Positions 1 through 8,824 of a stretch of DNA of 40,559 bases are shown here, piece after piece; within the stretch, counting starts at the first letter, position 1, and each line of letters opens with the position of its first letter. The notes under the pieces were generated by a model, which saw only the letters and a program-made list of their open reading frames with translations, was not told where the DNA came from and made no database searches. A program made the translations under genes and the position numbers. This DNA comes from Corynebacterium senegalense (GTDB taxonomy: Bacteria; Actinomycetota; Actinomycetes; Mycobacteriales; Mycobacteriaceae). The DNA is taken from positions 1,512,197 to 1,552,755 of the forward strand of contig NZ_LS990887.1 in NCBI RefSeq assembly GCF_900411315.1, read 5' to 3'.

Positions 1-1335
1 GGGCCCCCCCTGCGTGCGATCCTCGCCGTCGCCTGGAGCTTCCTGGGTTTCGGCGCGCTGAGCAAGGCCACCTGCGCCGCGGGCGCACCCGACGCCGATG
101 GGGTCCTGCAGCTGAACTGGGCGGGAAACCGCCAGTACACCTCCTTCTGCTACAACGACATCGTCCCCCTCTACGGCGGCCGGGGGCTGAACCAGCCCGG
201 CTTCGCCTACGACTACTCGTGGGTCGAGGACGGCGTGACGCGCTACATGGAGTACCCCGTGCTGGCCGGGATGTTCCAGAACCTGATGGGGTTCATCGCC
301 CGCCACACCTATGGCCTCGCCGACCGGGTGCTTCCCGAAGTCGGCTGGTACTTCTACCTCACGGCCCTGGTCATGTCGCTCATCTGGGTCGCCACCGTCC
401 GCATGGTCGCAGATCTGACCGGCAACCGCGTCTGGGACACCCTGCTCGTGGCGGGCAGCCCGCTGCTGATCATGCACGCCTTCACCAACTGGGACATCCC
501 CTCCATCTTCTTCCTCACCGCCGCGCTGCTGGCAGCCCGCAACCGGAAGTTCTGGCTGGCCGGGGCGACGATCGGGCTCGGCACCGCCTTCAAGCTCTGG
601 CCGCTTTTCGCGCTCGGGGCGTACCTCACCCTCGCCATCCGGAAAAGGCAGTGGGCCCCCTTCGCCACCATGCTCGGGTCGGCCGCGGCTGCTTGGGCGG
701 CGGTCAACCTCCCCGTCTACCTCCGTGCCCCGGAGGCGTGGGCGGAGTTCAACCGGCTCAACACCGAGCGCGGCTGGGAGTGGACCACCATCTACGCCGT
801 CATCTCCCGGGCGACGGGCTGGGCCGGCTTCGACGGTGACGGCACCCCGGTGATTCTCAACGCGCTCACGCTCGTCCTGTTCCTCGCCGGCTGCGTCTTC
901 ACCCTCGTCGTGGGCCTGCGCGCGCCGCGGACCCCGCGCATCGCCGAGATCCTCTTCCTCACCGTGGGTTTCTTCCTCCTGTTCAACAAGGTGTGGAGCC
1001 CCCAGTACTCCCTCTGGCTGATCATCCCGGCCGTGCTCGCCCTGCCGCGGTGGCGCCTGCTGCTGGCGTGGATGACGGCCGACATGATGGTCTGGCCGAT
1101 CCTCATGTGGCACATGCTGGGGGCCGAGAACAAGGGCCTGCCCGGAGAGGTGCTCAACCTTGTCGTGCTCACCCGGGACGGACTCATCGTCGCCACGATG
1201 GTCCTGGTCGTCCGGCAGATGCTCGGCAAGGTCCCCGACAAGGTCGCCGCCGCGCACCGCGGCCTCGACCCGCTCGCCAGCGCGCCCGAGACATGGCGCG
1301 GCACCAAACGAGACACAGCAGGAGTACACCCGTGA
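1..1335 (+). CDS. Multi-pass membrane protein, GT87/DUF2029-like, 5' partial
   Basis: The frame is open from base 1 to the TGA at 1333-1335, so the N-terminus lies outside the window. About 444 residues are visible. An extracytoplasmic-looking stretch near the N-terminus (NWAGNRQYTSFCYNDI, YGGRGL) is followed by at least eight hydrophobic segments and a basic tail. This resembles the DUF2029/GT87 polyprenyl-phosphate-dependent mannosyl or arabinosyl transferases of Corynebacteriales, which build lipoglycans or cell-wall arabinogalactan at the membrane. Residues such as FLTAALLAARNRKFWLAG and FLLFNKVWSPQYSLWL fit that family. The substrate cannot be told from sequence. The gene overlaps the next one by four bases (GTGA), so the two are probably co-translated. 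Placement upstream of rpsF is the usual corynebacterial arrangement, as I recall it. Confidence 0.8.
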   Translation, partial: GPPLRAILAVAWSFLGFGALSKATCAAGAPDADGVLQLNWAGNRQYTSFCYNDIVPLYGGRGLNQPGFAYDYSWVEDGVTRYMEYPVLAGMFQNLMGFIARHTYGLADRVLPEVGWYFYLTALVMSLIWVATVRMVADLTGNRVWDTLLVAGSPLLIMHAFTNWDIPSIFFLTAALLAARNRKFWLAGATIGLGTAFKLWPLFALGAYLTLAIRKRQWAPFATMLGSAAAAWAAVNLPVYLRAPEAWAEFNRLNTERGWEWTTIYAVISRATGWAGFDGDGTPVILNALTLVLFLAGCVFTLVVGLRAPRTPRIAEILFLTVGFFLLFNKVWSPQYSLWLIIPAVLALPRWRLLLAWMTADMMVWPILMWHMLGAENKGLPGEVLNLVVLTRDGLIVATMVLVVRQMLGKVPDKVAAAHRGLDPLASAPETWRGTKRDTAGVHP

Positions 1336-1526
1336 ACGCGGCAACAATCGTCGGCATCGCCTCCATCCTCATTGGCTTCGCCCTTATCGGCGCGTCCTTT
1401 CTGGCCACCACGCGCAAGCGCAACATCCCTCTCGCCGTCGCTCTCGGCCTGGCGGCCTTCCTCTTCATCACCGTCATCCCGGTCTTCATCGCCGTGTTCA
1501 TCGCGGTGCCCAACCCCGGGCAATAG
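1332..1526 (+). CDS. Small two-helix membrane protein (64 aa)
   Basis: The GTG start at 1332 overlaps the stop of the upstream membrane protein. The product begins VNAATIVGIASILIGF and has two hydrophobic helices separated by a short basic loop (TTRKRN), ending in PNPGQ. The predicted topology is a hairpin with the basic loop in the cytoplasm. No catalytic motif is visible and I do not recognise a named family. The four-base overlap suggests translational coupling, so it may be a small partner of the glycosyltransferase-like protein, but that is inference. It is followed by about 145 bases of non-coding sequence leading to rpsF. Confidence 0.65.
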   Translation: MNAATIVGIASILIGFALIGASFLATTRKRNIPLAVALGLAAFLFITVIPVFIAVFIAVPNPGQ

Positions 1527-1573
1527 CGCTGGTGAGACGTCGTGAAGCATTTTGCCCCGGGGGAGGGGTGGGG

Positions 1574-1671
1574 TACGCTGGTGTGGTTGCTTGACGCAAC
1601 GACCCTCCTGCCACCGCACAGTGCGGCGGCCGAAACCGTAAATTTTTAGACCATAGGAGGTGATGAGGTCC
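1574..1671 (+). promoter_or_regulatory. Candidate promoter and leader of the rpsF operon
   Basis: TACGCT at 1574-1579 is an acceptable -10 hexamer, which would give an untranslated leader of roughly 85 bases. The leader holds a small hairpin (CCGCA-CAG-TGCGG, about 1616-1628) followed by GGCCGAAACCG, then an AT-rich stretch and the Shine-Dalgarno AGGAGG at 1655-1660. In other bacteria rpsF leaders bind the S6:S18 complex as a feedback control. The fit here is only suggestive. Confidence 0.35.
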
Positions 1672-1959
1672 GTGCGTCACTACGAAGTAATGATCATCCT
1701 CGATCCGCAGCAGGATGAGCGCACCGTTACCCCGTCCCTGGACAAGTTCCTCGAGATTGTCCGCAAGGAGAACGGCACGGTGGAGAAGGTTGATGTCTGG
1801 GGCAAGCGCCGTCTTGCGTACCCGATCAACAAGAAGGAAGAGGGCATCTACGCTGTCGTGAACCTCCTCTGCGAGGCCGACACCGTCGGCGAGCTCGACC
1901 GTGTTCTGAACCTGAACGACAACATTCTGCGCACCAAGGTTATGCGCACCGACAAGTAA
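1672..1959 (+). CDS. rpsF: 30S ribosomal protein S6
   Basis: The product is 95 aa and starts [12 protein letters not shown], matching the classic S6 N-terminus (RHYE). It continues with the family landmarks [18 protein letters not shown] and ends [14 protein letters not shown]6 binds 16S rRNA in the platform of the small subunit together with S18. I chose the GTG at 1672 because it gives the conserved N-terminus and lies 11 bases after AGGAGG; the ATG at 1663 would be too close to that site. It is the first gene of rpsF-ssb-rplI, with 56 bases to ssb. Unlike in many bacteria, no rpsR lies in the operon. Confidence 0.97.
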   Translation: MRHYEVMIILDPQQDERTVTPSLDKFLEIVRKENGTVEKVDVWGKRRLAYPINKKEEGIYAVVNLLCEADTVGELDRVLNLNDNILRTKVMRTDK

Positions 1960-2015
1960 GAGCGGTTAGGCTCGTTTCCACACAGTCGAGCGTCACGCCA
2001 GGAAGGTAGAGCAAC

Positions 2016-2573
2016 ATGGCCCAAGGAGATACCCCCATCACCGTCGTCGGCAACCTGGTTGCCGACCCGGAGCTGCGTTTCACCCCGAGCGGTGCCGCAG
2101 TGGCGAATTTCCGTATCGCGTCCACCCCGCGCACGTACAACCGTGACACCAACCAGTGGGAGGATGGCGAGGCACTGTTCCTCACCTGCAACGTCTGGCG
2201 CCAGGCGGCCGAGAACGTCGCGGAGTCCCTGTCCAAGGGCATGCGCGTGATTGTCAACGGCCGGCTGAAGCAGCGCTCCTACCAGACCCGCGAGGGTGAG
2301 AACCGCACCGTATTCGAGGTCGAGGTCGACGAGGTCGGCCCGTCCCTGAAGTACGCGACCGCTTCCGTGACCCGCACGCCGCGTGAGGGCGGCCAGGGCG
2401 GCTACGGCGGCGGCCAGCAGAACCGCTCCCAGGGCGGTTTCGGCGGTCAGCAGAATCGCCCGCAGGTGATCTCTGGTGGTCGGGACAGCAACCAGCAGCC
2501 CCAGAACGACCCGTGGAATTCCGCACCTCCCGCCGGTGGATTCGGCGGCATGGACGACGAGCCCCCGTTCTAA
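2016..2573 (+). CDS. ssb: Single-stranded DNA-binding protein
   Basis: This 185-aa protein begins [20 protein letters not shown] and has a full OB-fold in about residues 1-115 ([47 protein letters not shown]). A flexible Gly/Gln-rich linker follows ([21 protein letters not shown]), and the acidic tail ends DDEPPF, the conserved tip that recruits replication and repair partners. SSB coats single-stranded DNA during replication, recombination and repair. A Shine-Dalgarno GGAAGG precedes the ATG. Its place between rpsF and rplI, close to dnaB, is a standard bacterial arrangement. Nothing looks abnormal. Confidence 0.98.
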   Translation: MAQGDTPITVVGNLVADPELRFTPSGAAVANFRIASTPRTYNRDTNQWEDGEALFLTCNVWRQAAENVAESLSKGMRVIVNGRLKQRSYQTREGENRTVFEVEVDEVGPSLKYATASVTRTPREGGQGGYGGGQQNRSQGGFGGQQNRPQVISGGRDSNQQPQNDPWNSAPPAGGFGGMDDEPPF

Positions 2574-2621
2574 ACGTTTTCAACAGACCAGTATTTTTCA
2601 ACTTTAGGAAGGTTAGGATTC

Positions 2622-3074
2622 ATGAAGCTGATCCTCACCGCTGCCGTTGATAACCTTGGCGAGCCCGGCGATGTTGTCGAGGTCAAGGGCGGCTACGGAC
2701 GTAACTTCCTGCTCCCGCGCGGCCTGGCCATTCCGGCCACCCGCGGCGCAGAGAAGCAGATCGAAGACATCAAGCGCGCGCAGGCTGAGCGCCAGGTCCG
2801 CGACCTGGATCACGCCAAGGAGCTGCGCGACCAGCTCGACCAGCTGACCGGCGTGAAGGTTGCAGTGCGCACCGCGAACAACGGCAAGCTGTTCGGCTCC
2901 GTCAAGCCGGGCGACATTGCCGACGCCGTCAAGGCCGCGGGCGGTCCGTCCCTGGACAAGCGCCGCATCGACGTGCCGAAGGGCCTCATCACCAAGACCG
3001 GTGGCTACCAGGTGAAGGTGAACCTCCACGATGACGTGGAGGGCAAGGTGAACTTCGAGGTTGTGGGCGCGTAA
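2622..3074 (+). CDS. rplI: 50S ribosomal protein L9
   Basis: The product is 150 aa. It begins MKLILTAAVDNLGEPGDVVE and carries the L9 signature GYGRNFLLPRGLAIPAT in about residues 24-40. A long central helix (EDIKRAQAERQVRDLDHAKELRDQL) leads to the C-terminal domain with TANNGKLFGSVKPGDIADAV. L9 binds 23S rRNA domain V near the L1 stalk and influences frame maintenance. The Shine-Dalgarno GGAAGG lies just upstream. It is the last gene of the operon and is followed by a strong terminator hairpin. Confidence 0.98.
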   Translation: MKLILTAAVDNLGEPGDVVEVKGGYGRNFLLPRGLAIPATRGAEKQIEDIKRAQAERQVRDLDHAKELRDQLDQLTGVKVAVRTANNGKLFGSVKPGDIADAVKAAGGPSLDKRRIDVPKGLITKTGGYQVKVNLHDDVEGKVNFEVVGA

Positions 3075-3122
3075 CGCACCCGCGACGGCCTAGCCGAGCC
3101 TAGGCCCAGCGACAACAGCTTT

Positions 3123-3165
3123 GGCGCGGGCCCCACTTGTGAGGAGTGGGGCCCGCGCCCTTTTT
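3123..3165 (+). terminator. Rho-independent terminator after rplI
   Basis: A perfect 15-bp inverted repeat (3123-3137 with 3145-3159) encloses a 7-base loop and is followed by five T (3161-3165 after CCC). A second 7-bp hairpin (3087-3093 with 3100-3106) lies just upstream, between the rplI stop and this terminator. Confidence 0.93.
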
Positions 3166-3483
3166 CCGCCTCCGCTTCTCGACGCCACCCCCCTGTGGAT
3201 AACTTCATTAACCACGCCTCGGCTAGCCAATCGGACGGTAGGTGTCAAACGCCGAGGTAGCGGGAATATGCGTGGTTGTGCACATGGCGTAGGGCGCCGA
3301 TTTCTACCTCGTTGACCTGCGCTTTCACACTTTTCGCGCGGGCCGGAGTGGAGGTTATCCACAGGATTGCCGCGGCTTGTGGGAAATGACCTCTTTGCCC
3401 ACCACGTTGTGCACAGGGGCTGTGGAGAAAGGGCGGTGTCGGGCGGGCGCGGTACGATATTGCGGACTGAGAGGGAGGAACAC
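3166..3483 (+). promoter_or_regulatory. dnaB upstream region with DnaA-box-like sites and promoter
   Basis: About 320 gene-free bases. There are two exact DnaA boxes in opposite orientation: TGTGGATAA at 3194-3202 and TTATCCACA at 3355-3363. A one-mismatch box, TGTGGAGAA, is at 3421-3429. The 10-mer GTTGTGCACA occurs twice (3275-3284, 3406-3415). Complementary elements CCTCGGC (3217-3223), GCCGAGGTA (3251-3259) and TACCTCG (3305-3311) could pair. TACGAT at 3453-3458 is a good -10 for dnaB, and the one-mismatch box sits next to its -35 region. DnaA control of dnaB is an inference. Confidence 0.55.
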
Positions 3484-4944
3484 ATGGCTGGTGACACCGG
3501 GGCCGCGAGCTTCGACGACGGCAACACCTTCGACGGAGAGGACTACGCCCCGCCCGCCGAGAACCGGGGAGGCGGATCGACGCGCTACTCGGGTTTCAAC
3601 CGAGACCGCGGGGACCTGCGGGAGTACCGGCAGCCGCCGCACGACGAGCGCGCGGAGCGCGGCGTGCTCGGCGCGATGCTGCTCAGCCCCGACGCCGTCG
3701 TCGACGTGGTGGAGACGCTGCGTAAGGAGGACTTCTACTACCCCGCGCACCAGCTGATCTTCGACTCGGTGCTGGAGCTGTTTTCCCAGGGCAGCGACAT
3801 CGACGTGCTCATCGTCGCCGGGCGACTCGACCGGCTCAACCAGCTCGAGCGCGTCGGCGGCGCGCCCTACCTGCACACGCTGATCTCCGAGGTGCCCACC
3901 GCCGCGAACGCCCGCTACTACGCGGAGATCGTCGCGGAGAAGTCAGTGCTGCGCCAGCTCGTCAACGCCGGCACCCGCGTGGTGCAGTACGGCTACGAGG
4001 GCGACGAGGGGATGGACGTCGAGCAGCTCGTCGACCGGGCGCAGCAGGAGGTCTTCGCCGTCTCCCGCAAGCAGAGCGGGGAGGACTACAAGGCGCTGTC
4101 CGAGCTTCTCAAGCCGACCATCGACGAGCTGGCCACCATCGAGCAGGGCGGCGGCCTGGAGCAGGGCGTGCCCACCGGGTTCCTCGACCTCGATCGGTTG
4201 ACCAACGGCCTGCATGCGGGGCAGATGATCATCATCGCGGCCCGTCCTGGCGTCGGTAAGTCCACCCTGGCCCTCGACTTCATGCGCTCCTGCTCAATCG
4301 CCCACGGCAAGACCTCGGTGATCTTCTCCCTGGAGATGAGCGCCTCCGAGATCATCATGCGCATGCTCTCCGCCGAGACCGAGATCAAGCTCTCCGCCAT
4401 GCGCTCCGGCCAGATGGACGAGACCGATTGGGAGAAGCTGACCCACCGCCTTGGCGAGATCCAGGACGCCCCCCTGTTCATCGACGACTCGCCCAACCTG
4501 ACAATGATGGAGATCCGCAAGAAGGCCCGCGAGCTCAAGCGCACCCACGGGCTCGACCTCATCGTGCTGGACTACCTGCAGCTCATGAGCTCCGGGCGCA
4601 AGGTGGAGTCGCGCCAGCAGGAGGTCTCCGAGTTCTCCCGCAACCTGAAGCTGCTGGCGAAGGAGCTGGAGGTGCCGGTCATCGCCATCTCGCAGCTCAA
4701 CCGTGGCCCCGAGGCGCGCACGGACAAGAAGCCGCAGCTGGCGGACCTGCGCGAATCGGGCTCGCTGGAGCAAGACGCGGACATGGTGTTCCTGCTCTAC
4801 CGCCCCGACTCCCAGGACCGCGACGACGAGCGCGCGGGCGAGGCGGACATCATCGTGGCGAAGCACCGCGGCGGACCGATCGACACGATTCCGGTCGCGC
4901 ACCAGCTGCACTACTCGCGCTTCGTCAACATGGCGCACGGCTGA
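3484..4944 (+). CDS. dnaB: Replicative DNA helicase DnaB
   Basis: The product is 486 aa, typical for an intein-free actinobacterial DnaB. An acidic, Gly-rich N-terminal extension of about 45 residues precedes the N-terminal helical domain (PPHDERAERGVLGAMLLSPD). The RecA-like motor has Walker A GVGKST at residues 256-261, Walker B-type LIVLDYLQLM, and the arginine-rich motif SQLNRGPEAR with the LRESGSLEQDAD signature. DnaB is the hexameric ring helicase that unwinds the fork and recruits primase. I chose the ATG at 3484 because GGGAGG lies six bases upstream; an upstream in-frame extension lacks family similarity. No intein is inserted in the motor, a common site for one in mycobacteria. Confidence 0.97.
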   Translation: MAGDTGAASFDDGNTFDGEDYAPPAENRGGGSTRYSGFNRDRGDLREYRQPPHDERAERGVLGAMLLSPDAVVDVVETLRKEDFYYPAHQLIFDSVLELFSQGSDIDVLIVAGRLDRLNQLERVGGAPYLHTLISEVPTAANARYYAEIVAEKSVLRQLVNAGTRVVQYGYEGDEGMDVEQLVDRAQQEVFAVSRKQSGEDYKALSELLKPTIDELATIEQGGGLEQGVPTGFLDLDRLTNGLHAGQMIIIAARPGVGKSTLALDFMRSCSIAHGKTSVIFSLEMSASEIIMRMLSAETEIKLSAMRSGQMDETDWEKLTHRLGEIQDAPLFIDDSPNLTMMEIRKKARELKRTHGLDLIVLDYLQLMSSGRKVESRQQEVSEFSRNLKLLAKELEVPVIAISQLNRGPEARTDKKPQLADLRESGSLEQDADMVFLLYRPDSQDRDDERAGEADIIVAKHRGGPIDTIPVAHQLHYSRFVNMAHG

Positions 4945-4955
4945 GCTCCGGCGGC

Positions 4956-5004
4956 TTAGGCAAGCCTCAACAACGGTGACACAGCGCACACGGGCGCCTA
5001 TCAT
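4956..5004 (+). promoter_or_regulatory. Promoter of the 68-aa gene, with an upstream palindrome
   Basis: GTGACA (4976-4981) and TATCAT (4999-5004) are separated by 17 bases, each close to the sigma-A consensus. Directly upstream, 4956-4974 begins TTAGGCAAGCCT, which matches part of the DtxR iron-box consensus (I count about 14 of 19 positions). The same stretch also contains the inverted repeat GGCTT-AGGC-AAGCC, so an operator and a weak hairpin are both possible. Confidence 0.5.
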
Positions 5005-5044
5005 TGCTGGCACAGCCAACGTTTAACTCAGTCAAGGAGGCGCT

Positions 5045-5251
5045 ATGTCCGTGCGATCCATCAACGCCTCGGAGCCCTGCGCGCGCACGGTGGCCAGCCT
5101 GGACGACGCCATCACCGTGGCCAAGACCGGCGAATCGACCGTGCTGTTCAACCTGCCCCGCAGCATCGAGGACATTGACGACAAAGTCACGGGCGGCGAC
5201 GCGCAGCGCCGCGGCCTGGTGAGCAGGCTCTTCTCCCGCCGGTCCAGCTAG
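5045..5251 (+). CDS. Unknown 68-aa protein
   Basis: The ATG is preceded by AAGGAGG at ideal distance and by a good promoter. The product begins MSVRSINASEPCARTVASLD and has an N-terminal half rich in Ser, Thr and Ala, a central acidic stretch (RSIEDIDDKVTGGD) and a basic tail (SRLFSRRSS). There is no signal peptide and no membrane helix. I do not recognise a family. The promoter, ribosome binding site and codon use support it being real. It converges on the MFS permease gene, and the two stops share the tetramer CTAG (5248-5251). Confidence 0.7.
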   Translation: MSVRSINASEPCARTVASLDDAITVAKTGESTVLFNLPRSIEDIDDKVTGGDAQRRGLVSRLFSRRSS

Positions 5252-6567
5252 GACAGCGCGGCGCCGCGCTGCTCCGGCAGCGTGAACGCCGCCGCGCAGG
5301 CCAGCAGGAAAGCCGCGGCGAAGAGGCCGAAAACGGTCCCCTGCCCGCCGAAGGCCAGCAGCGGGGGGACAACCAGCGGCGCGATGATGGAGCCGATCCG
5401 GCCGAACGCGGCGCCCGCGCCCGTCCCTGTTGCCCTGATCGCGGTGGGGTAGAGCTCCGGCCCGATGGCGTAGAGCGCGCCCCAGGCGCCGAGGTTGAAA
5501 AACGACAACAGGCACCCCGCCGCGATGATCTGCCAGGGCGCGCCCGCCGCACCGTAGAGGAACGCGGACGCTGCGGAGCCCGCGAGGAAGGACGCGAGGG
5601 TGGCCCGCCGCCCCCACACCTCGATGAGCCAGGCCGCGGCCGCGTAGCCGGGCAGCTGCGCCAGCGTGATCACGAGCGTGAACGTGAAGGACTTCACCAG
5701 CGTGAACCCCTGCGCCACGAGCAGTGAGGGGATCCAGATGAAGGCTCCGTAGTAGGCCAGCGAGACGGAGAACCACACCACCCAGAAGGCCAGTGTGCGC
5801 CGGCGCAGTGCCGGGCCCCACAAGCCGCCCTCGGGCGCGGGTTCGGGCTCTCCGGGGGTCCCGTGGTCGAGCCGCCCGGCAGCCTGTTCCTCGAAGGAGC
5901 GCACGACGGCCTCCGCCTCCTCGTGGCGACCGGCCGCCTCGAGGAAGCGGACCGACTCGGGCAGCCCTAGGCGGACGTAGATGGCGTAGAGGGCCGGCAC
6001 GGCGCCGAGCGCGAGCCCCCAGCGCCAGCCGTTCTCGCCCTGGGAGACGACGAAGGTGCCGATGAGCGCGGCGAGGATCCAGCCGACGGCCCAGAAGGCC
6101 TCCAGCAGGACGACCATCCGCCCCCGCACGCGCCGCGGGGAGAACTCGCTGACCAGGGTGGAGGCAACCGGGAGCTCGCCGCCGAGGCCGAGGCCGGTGA
6201 TGAAGCGGAAGACGAGGAGCACCGCGACGGAACCGGCGAGCGCGGAGGCGCCGGTGGCCAGCCCGTAGATGATGAGGGTGGCCGCGAAGACCTGGCGGCG
6301 GCCGATCCTGTCGGCGAGCAGTCCGGCGAGGGAGGCCCCGATGGCCATGCCGACGAAGCCGGCGGAGGCGATCCAGGAGGTGGTGGTCTTGTCCAGCTCC
6401 CAGTGCACCGCGAGGGCCGCGATGACGAAGGAGACGAGCCCGATGTCCATCGCGTCGAGCGCCCAGCCGACTCCCGAGCCGAGCAGGAGGCGGCGGTGCT
6501 TCGGGGTGACCGGTAGGCGGTCGAGGCGCTGCGTGCGCGTCAGCGCGTCGGGTGCGGGGTGCGTCAT
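5248..6567 (-). CDS. MFS permease, metabolite:proton symporter type
   Basis: The protein is 439 aa with twelve predicted membrane helices. The N-half carries the MFS loop motif [13 protein letters not shown] and, at helix 4, [31 protein letters not shown], typical of the AAHS/sugar-porter-like branch that imports aromatic acids or niacin-like compounds. A charged central loop follows (about residues 205-245). The C-half contains [10 protein letters not shown] and [15 protein letters not shown]. Its ATG overlaps the TGA of copA (ATGA), so it is translated from the same transcript. Despite the copper context the motifs are those of an organic substrate transporter; the substrate is unknown. I recall an MFS gene next to a cation ATPase at the same locus in C. 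glutamicum. Confidence 0.85.
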   Translation of the reverse strand: MTHPAPDALTRTQRLDRLPVTPKHRRLLLGSGVGWALDAMDIGLVSFVIAALAVHWELDKTTTSWIASAGFVGMAIGASLAGLLADRIGRRQVFAATLIIYGLATGASALAGSVAVLLVFRFITGLGLGGELPVASTLVSEFSPRRVRGRMVVLLEAFWAVGWILAALIGTFVVSQGENGWRWGLALGAVPALYAIYVRLGLPESVRFLEAAGRHEEAEAVVRSFEEQAAGRLDHGTPGEPEPAPEGGLWGPALRRRTLAFWVVWFSVSLAYYGAFIWIPSLLVAQGFTLVKSFTFTLVITLAQLPGYAAAAWLIEVWGRRATLASFLAGSAASAFLYGAAGAPWQIIAAGCLLSFFNLGAWGALYAIGPELYPTAIRATGTGAGAAFGRIGSIIAPLVVPPLLAFGGQGTVFGLFAAAFLLACAAAFTLPEQRGAALS

Positions 6568-8813
6568 AGAGAGGAATCGTAGCGCTCGAAGCCGCGCAGG
6601 CGCAGGGAGTTGCTCACCACGAACACGGAGGAGAACGCCATGGCGATGCCCGCCAGGAGGGGGCTGAGGAGCCCGGCGGCGGCCACGGGGACGAGGATGA
6701 CGTTGTAGGCGAAGGCCCAGAAGAGATTGCCCTTGATGGTGGCCAGAGTGCGGCGCGACAACCGGATCGCGTCGACGGCGGCGCCCAGCGAGTTGCTCAT
6801 CAGGGTGATGTCCGAGGCCTCGATGGCCACGTCGGTGCCCGCGCCCATCGCCATCCCGAGGTCCGCCTGCGCCAGCGCGGCGGCGTCGTTGACCCCGTCG
6901 CCGACCATCGCGACGCGCCTGCCCTCGCCCTGCAGCCGCTTCACGACGCCCACCTTCTCCCCCGGCAGGACCCCGGCCGACACGTTGGCGGGGTCGATGC
7001 CGACCTCCGCGGCGACTGCCCGGGCCGCGCCGGGGTTGTCGCCGGTGAGCAGGTGCGGGGTGAGACCGAGGTCGCGCAGCGCGGCGATGGCGCGGCGGGA
7101 CTCCGGCTTGAGGGTGTCGCGGACTGCGATGACACCCGCGGCCTGACCGTCAACCTCGACGGCCACGGCGGTGCCGCCCGCGGCCTCGGCGCGGTCGAAG
7201 GCGTCCTTCAGCCTGCCGAGCGGGGCGCTCGGTCGGCCGACCCGGACCGTGCGGCCCGCCACGGTGGCCTCGGCGCCCTGCCCGGGCAGCGCGCGGAACC
7301 CCTCGCCGCGTGGTCCGTCGGCGGGGGCGGCGTCCGCGATGGCGCGGGCGATGGGGTGCTCGGAGCCGGCCTCGACGGCCGCGGCGAGCCCGAGGACCTC
7401 CTCAGCTGTGCGGTCCGTTGCGGGGTGCACCCCGGACACGCCCATCACCCCGGTGGTGACGGTGCCCGTCTTGTCCAGCACGACGGTGTCCACCTGGCGG
7501 GTGGACTCGAGGACCTCCGGGCCCTTGATCAGGAGGCCGAGCTGCGCCCCGCGGCCGGTGCCGACGAGAATCGCGGTTGGCGTGGCCAACCCCAGCGCGC
7601 ACGGGCAGGCGATGATGAGCACCGCCACCGCCGCGGTGAAGGAGGGCGCGACGCCCGAGCCGAGGAGCAGGTGGGCGACGAGGGAGAGAAGCGCCACGGC
7701 GATAACGGCCGGGACGAAGACTCGCGAGATTCGGTCCACCAGCCGCTCCACCGGGGCCTTGCCGGCCTGGGCGGCGGTGACGAGCCTGCCCATCTGGGCG
7801 AGCGTGGTCTCGGAGCCGACGCGGGTGGCTTCGACGACGAGGCGCCCCGAGGTGTTCAGCGTCGCCCCCGTGACGGGTGAGCCGGCGGTCACCTCGACCG
7901 GGACGGACTCGCCGGTGAGCATGGACTCGTCGACGGCCGAGGCGCCCTCGACGACGCGCCCGTCGGTGGCGATCTTCTCGCCCGGGCGGACAACGAACCT
8001 GTCGCCGGGTACAAGGGAGTCGACGGGCACGCGCACCTCGCGGCCGTCGCGGAGCACGGCCGCCTCCTTGGCGCCCATGTCCAGCAGCTCGCGCAGCGCC
8101 TGGGAGCTCTGCCCCTTCGCCTTCACCTCGAACCAGCGCCCGAGCAGGAGGAACGTGATGACTACGCAGACGGTTTCGAGGTAGATCTCGTCCATCTGCG
8201 CGTGTGAGGGCGCGAGGCTCATCCGCATCCTCATGCCCGGTTCGCCGGCGGTGCCGAGGAAGAGCGCCCAGGTGGACCAGAGGTAGGCGGCCGTGGTGCC
8301 CAGGGTGATGAGGGTGTCCATCGTGGTGGTCCCGTGGCGCAGGTTGACCAGGGTGGCGCGGTGGAACACGGAGCCCGCCGAGAAGTACACCAGCGTGGTC
8401 GCGGCGAAGGCCGCCCACTGCCAGTAGGTGAACTGGAGCGCGGGAATCATCGAGACGAGCATGACGGGCAGCGAGACCGCCGCGGCCCAGGCGGTTGTGC
8501 GCTTGAGGTGGGAGGCCTCGCGCTCTCGGGCGTCGTCAAGCGCCGCGAGCTCGTTGCCTGGCGACACCTCCTCCCCGCCCACGGGGGAGAGGGGGAACGC
8601 GTCGTAGCCCGCGCCCCGGACCGTCTCGATGAGGTCCTCGGGGGTGGTGCGCGCCGGGTCGTAGTCCACCGTTGCGGTCTCGGTGGAGTAGTTGACGGCG
8701 GCGTCGACGCCGTCGAGCTTGTTGAGTTTACGCTGGATGCGCGAGGAGCAGGACGTGCACGTCATGCCTGTGACGCCCAGCTCGATGTGGCCGAGGGTAC
8801 TGCGTGCTGTCAT
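6564..8813 (-). CDS. copA: Copper-exporting P1B-type ATPase
   Basis: The product is 749 aa. It has one N-terminal HMA domain with the copper-binding pair Cys19/Cys22 (GMTCTSC), then the P1B helices, the actuator loop TGES, the transmembrane metal site CPC at residues 403-405, the phosphorylation motif DKTGT with Asp447, an SEHP nucleotide-binding motif ([10 protein letters not shown]) and the hinge [10 protein letters not shown]. The CPC site together with the following membrane-helix motifs indicates monovalent copper export from the cytoplasm, driven by ATP. The gene follows copZ at 42 bases, a gap that contains a CsoR-type operator, and is coupled to the MFS gene. The exact ion (Cu+ or Ag+) is inferred from family. 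Confidence 0.95.
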   Translation of the reverse strand: MTARSTLGHIELGVTGMTCTSCSSRIQRKLNKLDGVDAAVNYSTETATVDYDPARTTPEDLIETVRGAGYDAFPLSPVGGEEVSPGNELAALDDAREREASHLKRTTAWAAAVSLPVMLVSMIPALQFTYWQWAAFAATTLVYFSAGSVFHRATLVNLRHGTTTMDTLITLGTTAAYLWSTWALFLGTAGEPGMRMRMSLAPSHAQMDEIYLETVCVVITFLLLGRWFEVKAKGQSSQALRELLDMGAKEAAVLRDGREVRVPVDSLVPGDRFVVRPGEKIATDGRVVEGASAVDESMLTGESVPVEVTAGSPVTGATLNTSGRLVVEATRVGSETTLAQMGRLVTAAQAGKAPVERLVDRISRVFVPAVIAVALLSLVAHLLLGSGVAPSFTAAVAVLIIACPCALGLATPTAILVGTGRGAQLGLLIKGPEVLESTRQVDTVVLDKTGTVTTGVMGVSGVHPATDRTAEEVLGLAAAVEAGSEHPIARAIADAAPADGPRGEGFRALPGQGAEATVAGRTVRVGRPSAPLGRLKDAFDRAEAAGGTAVAVEVDGQAAGVIAVRDTLKPESRRAIAALRDLGLTPHLLTGDNPGAARAVAAEVGIDPANVSAGVLPGEKVGVVKRLQGEGRRVAMVGDGVNDAAALAQADLGMAMGAGTDVAIEASDITLMSNSLGAAVDAIRLSRRTLATIKGNLFWAFAYNVILVPVAAAGLLSPLLAGIAMAFSSVFVVSNSLRLRGFERYDSSL

Positions 8814-8824
8814 ACCCTCATGCT

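Noticed and set aside
1..10. GGGCCCCCCC at the window start as another sequencing artefact
   Set aside because: It looks odd, but it keeps the reading frame of the membrane protein and matches no adapter I know.
4956..4974. Calling the TTAGGC palindrome a definite DtxR box
   Set aside because: The second half diverges from the consensus; about 14 of 19 matches is not enough without binding data, so it is kept only as a possibility.
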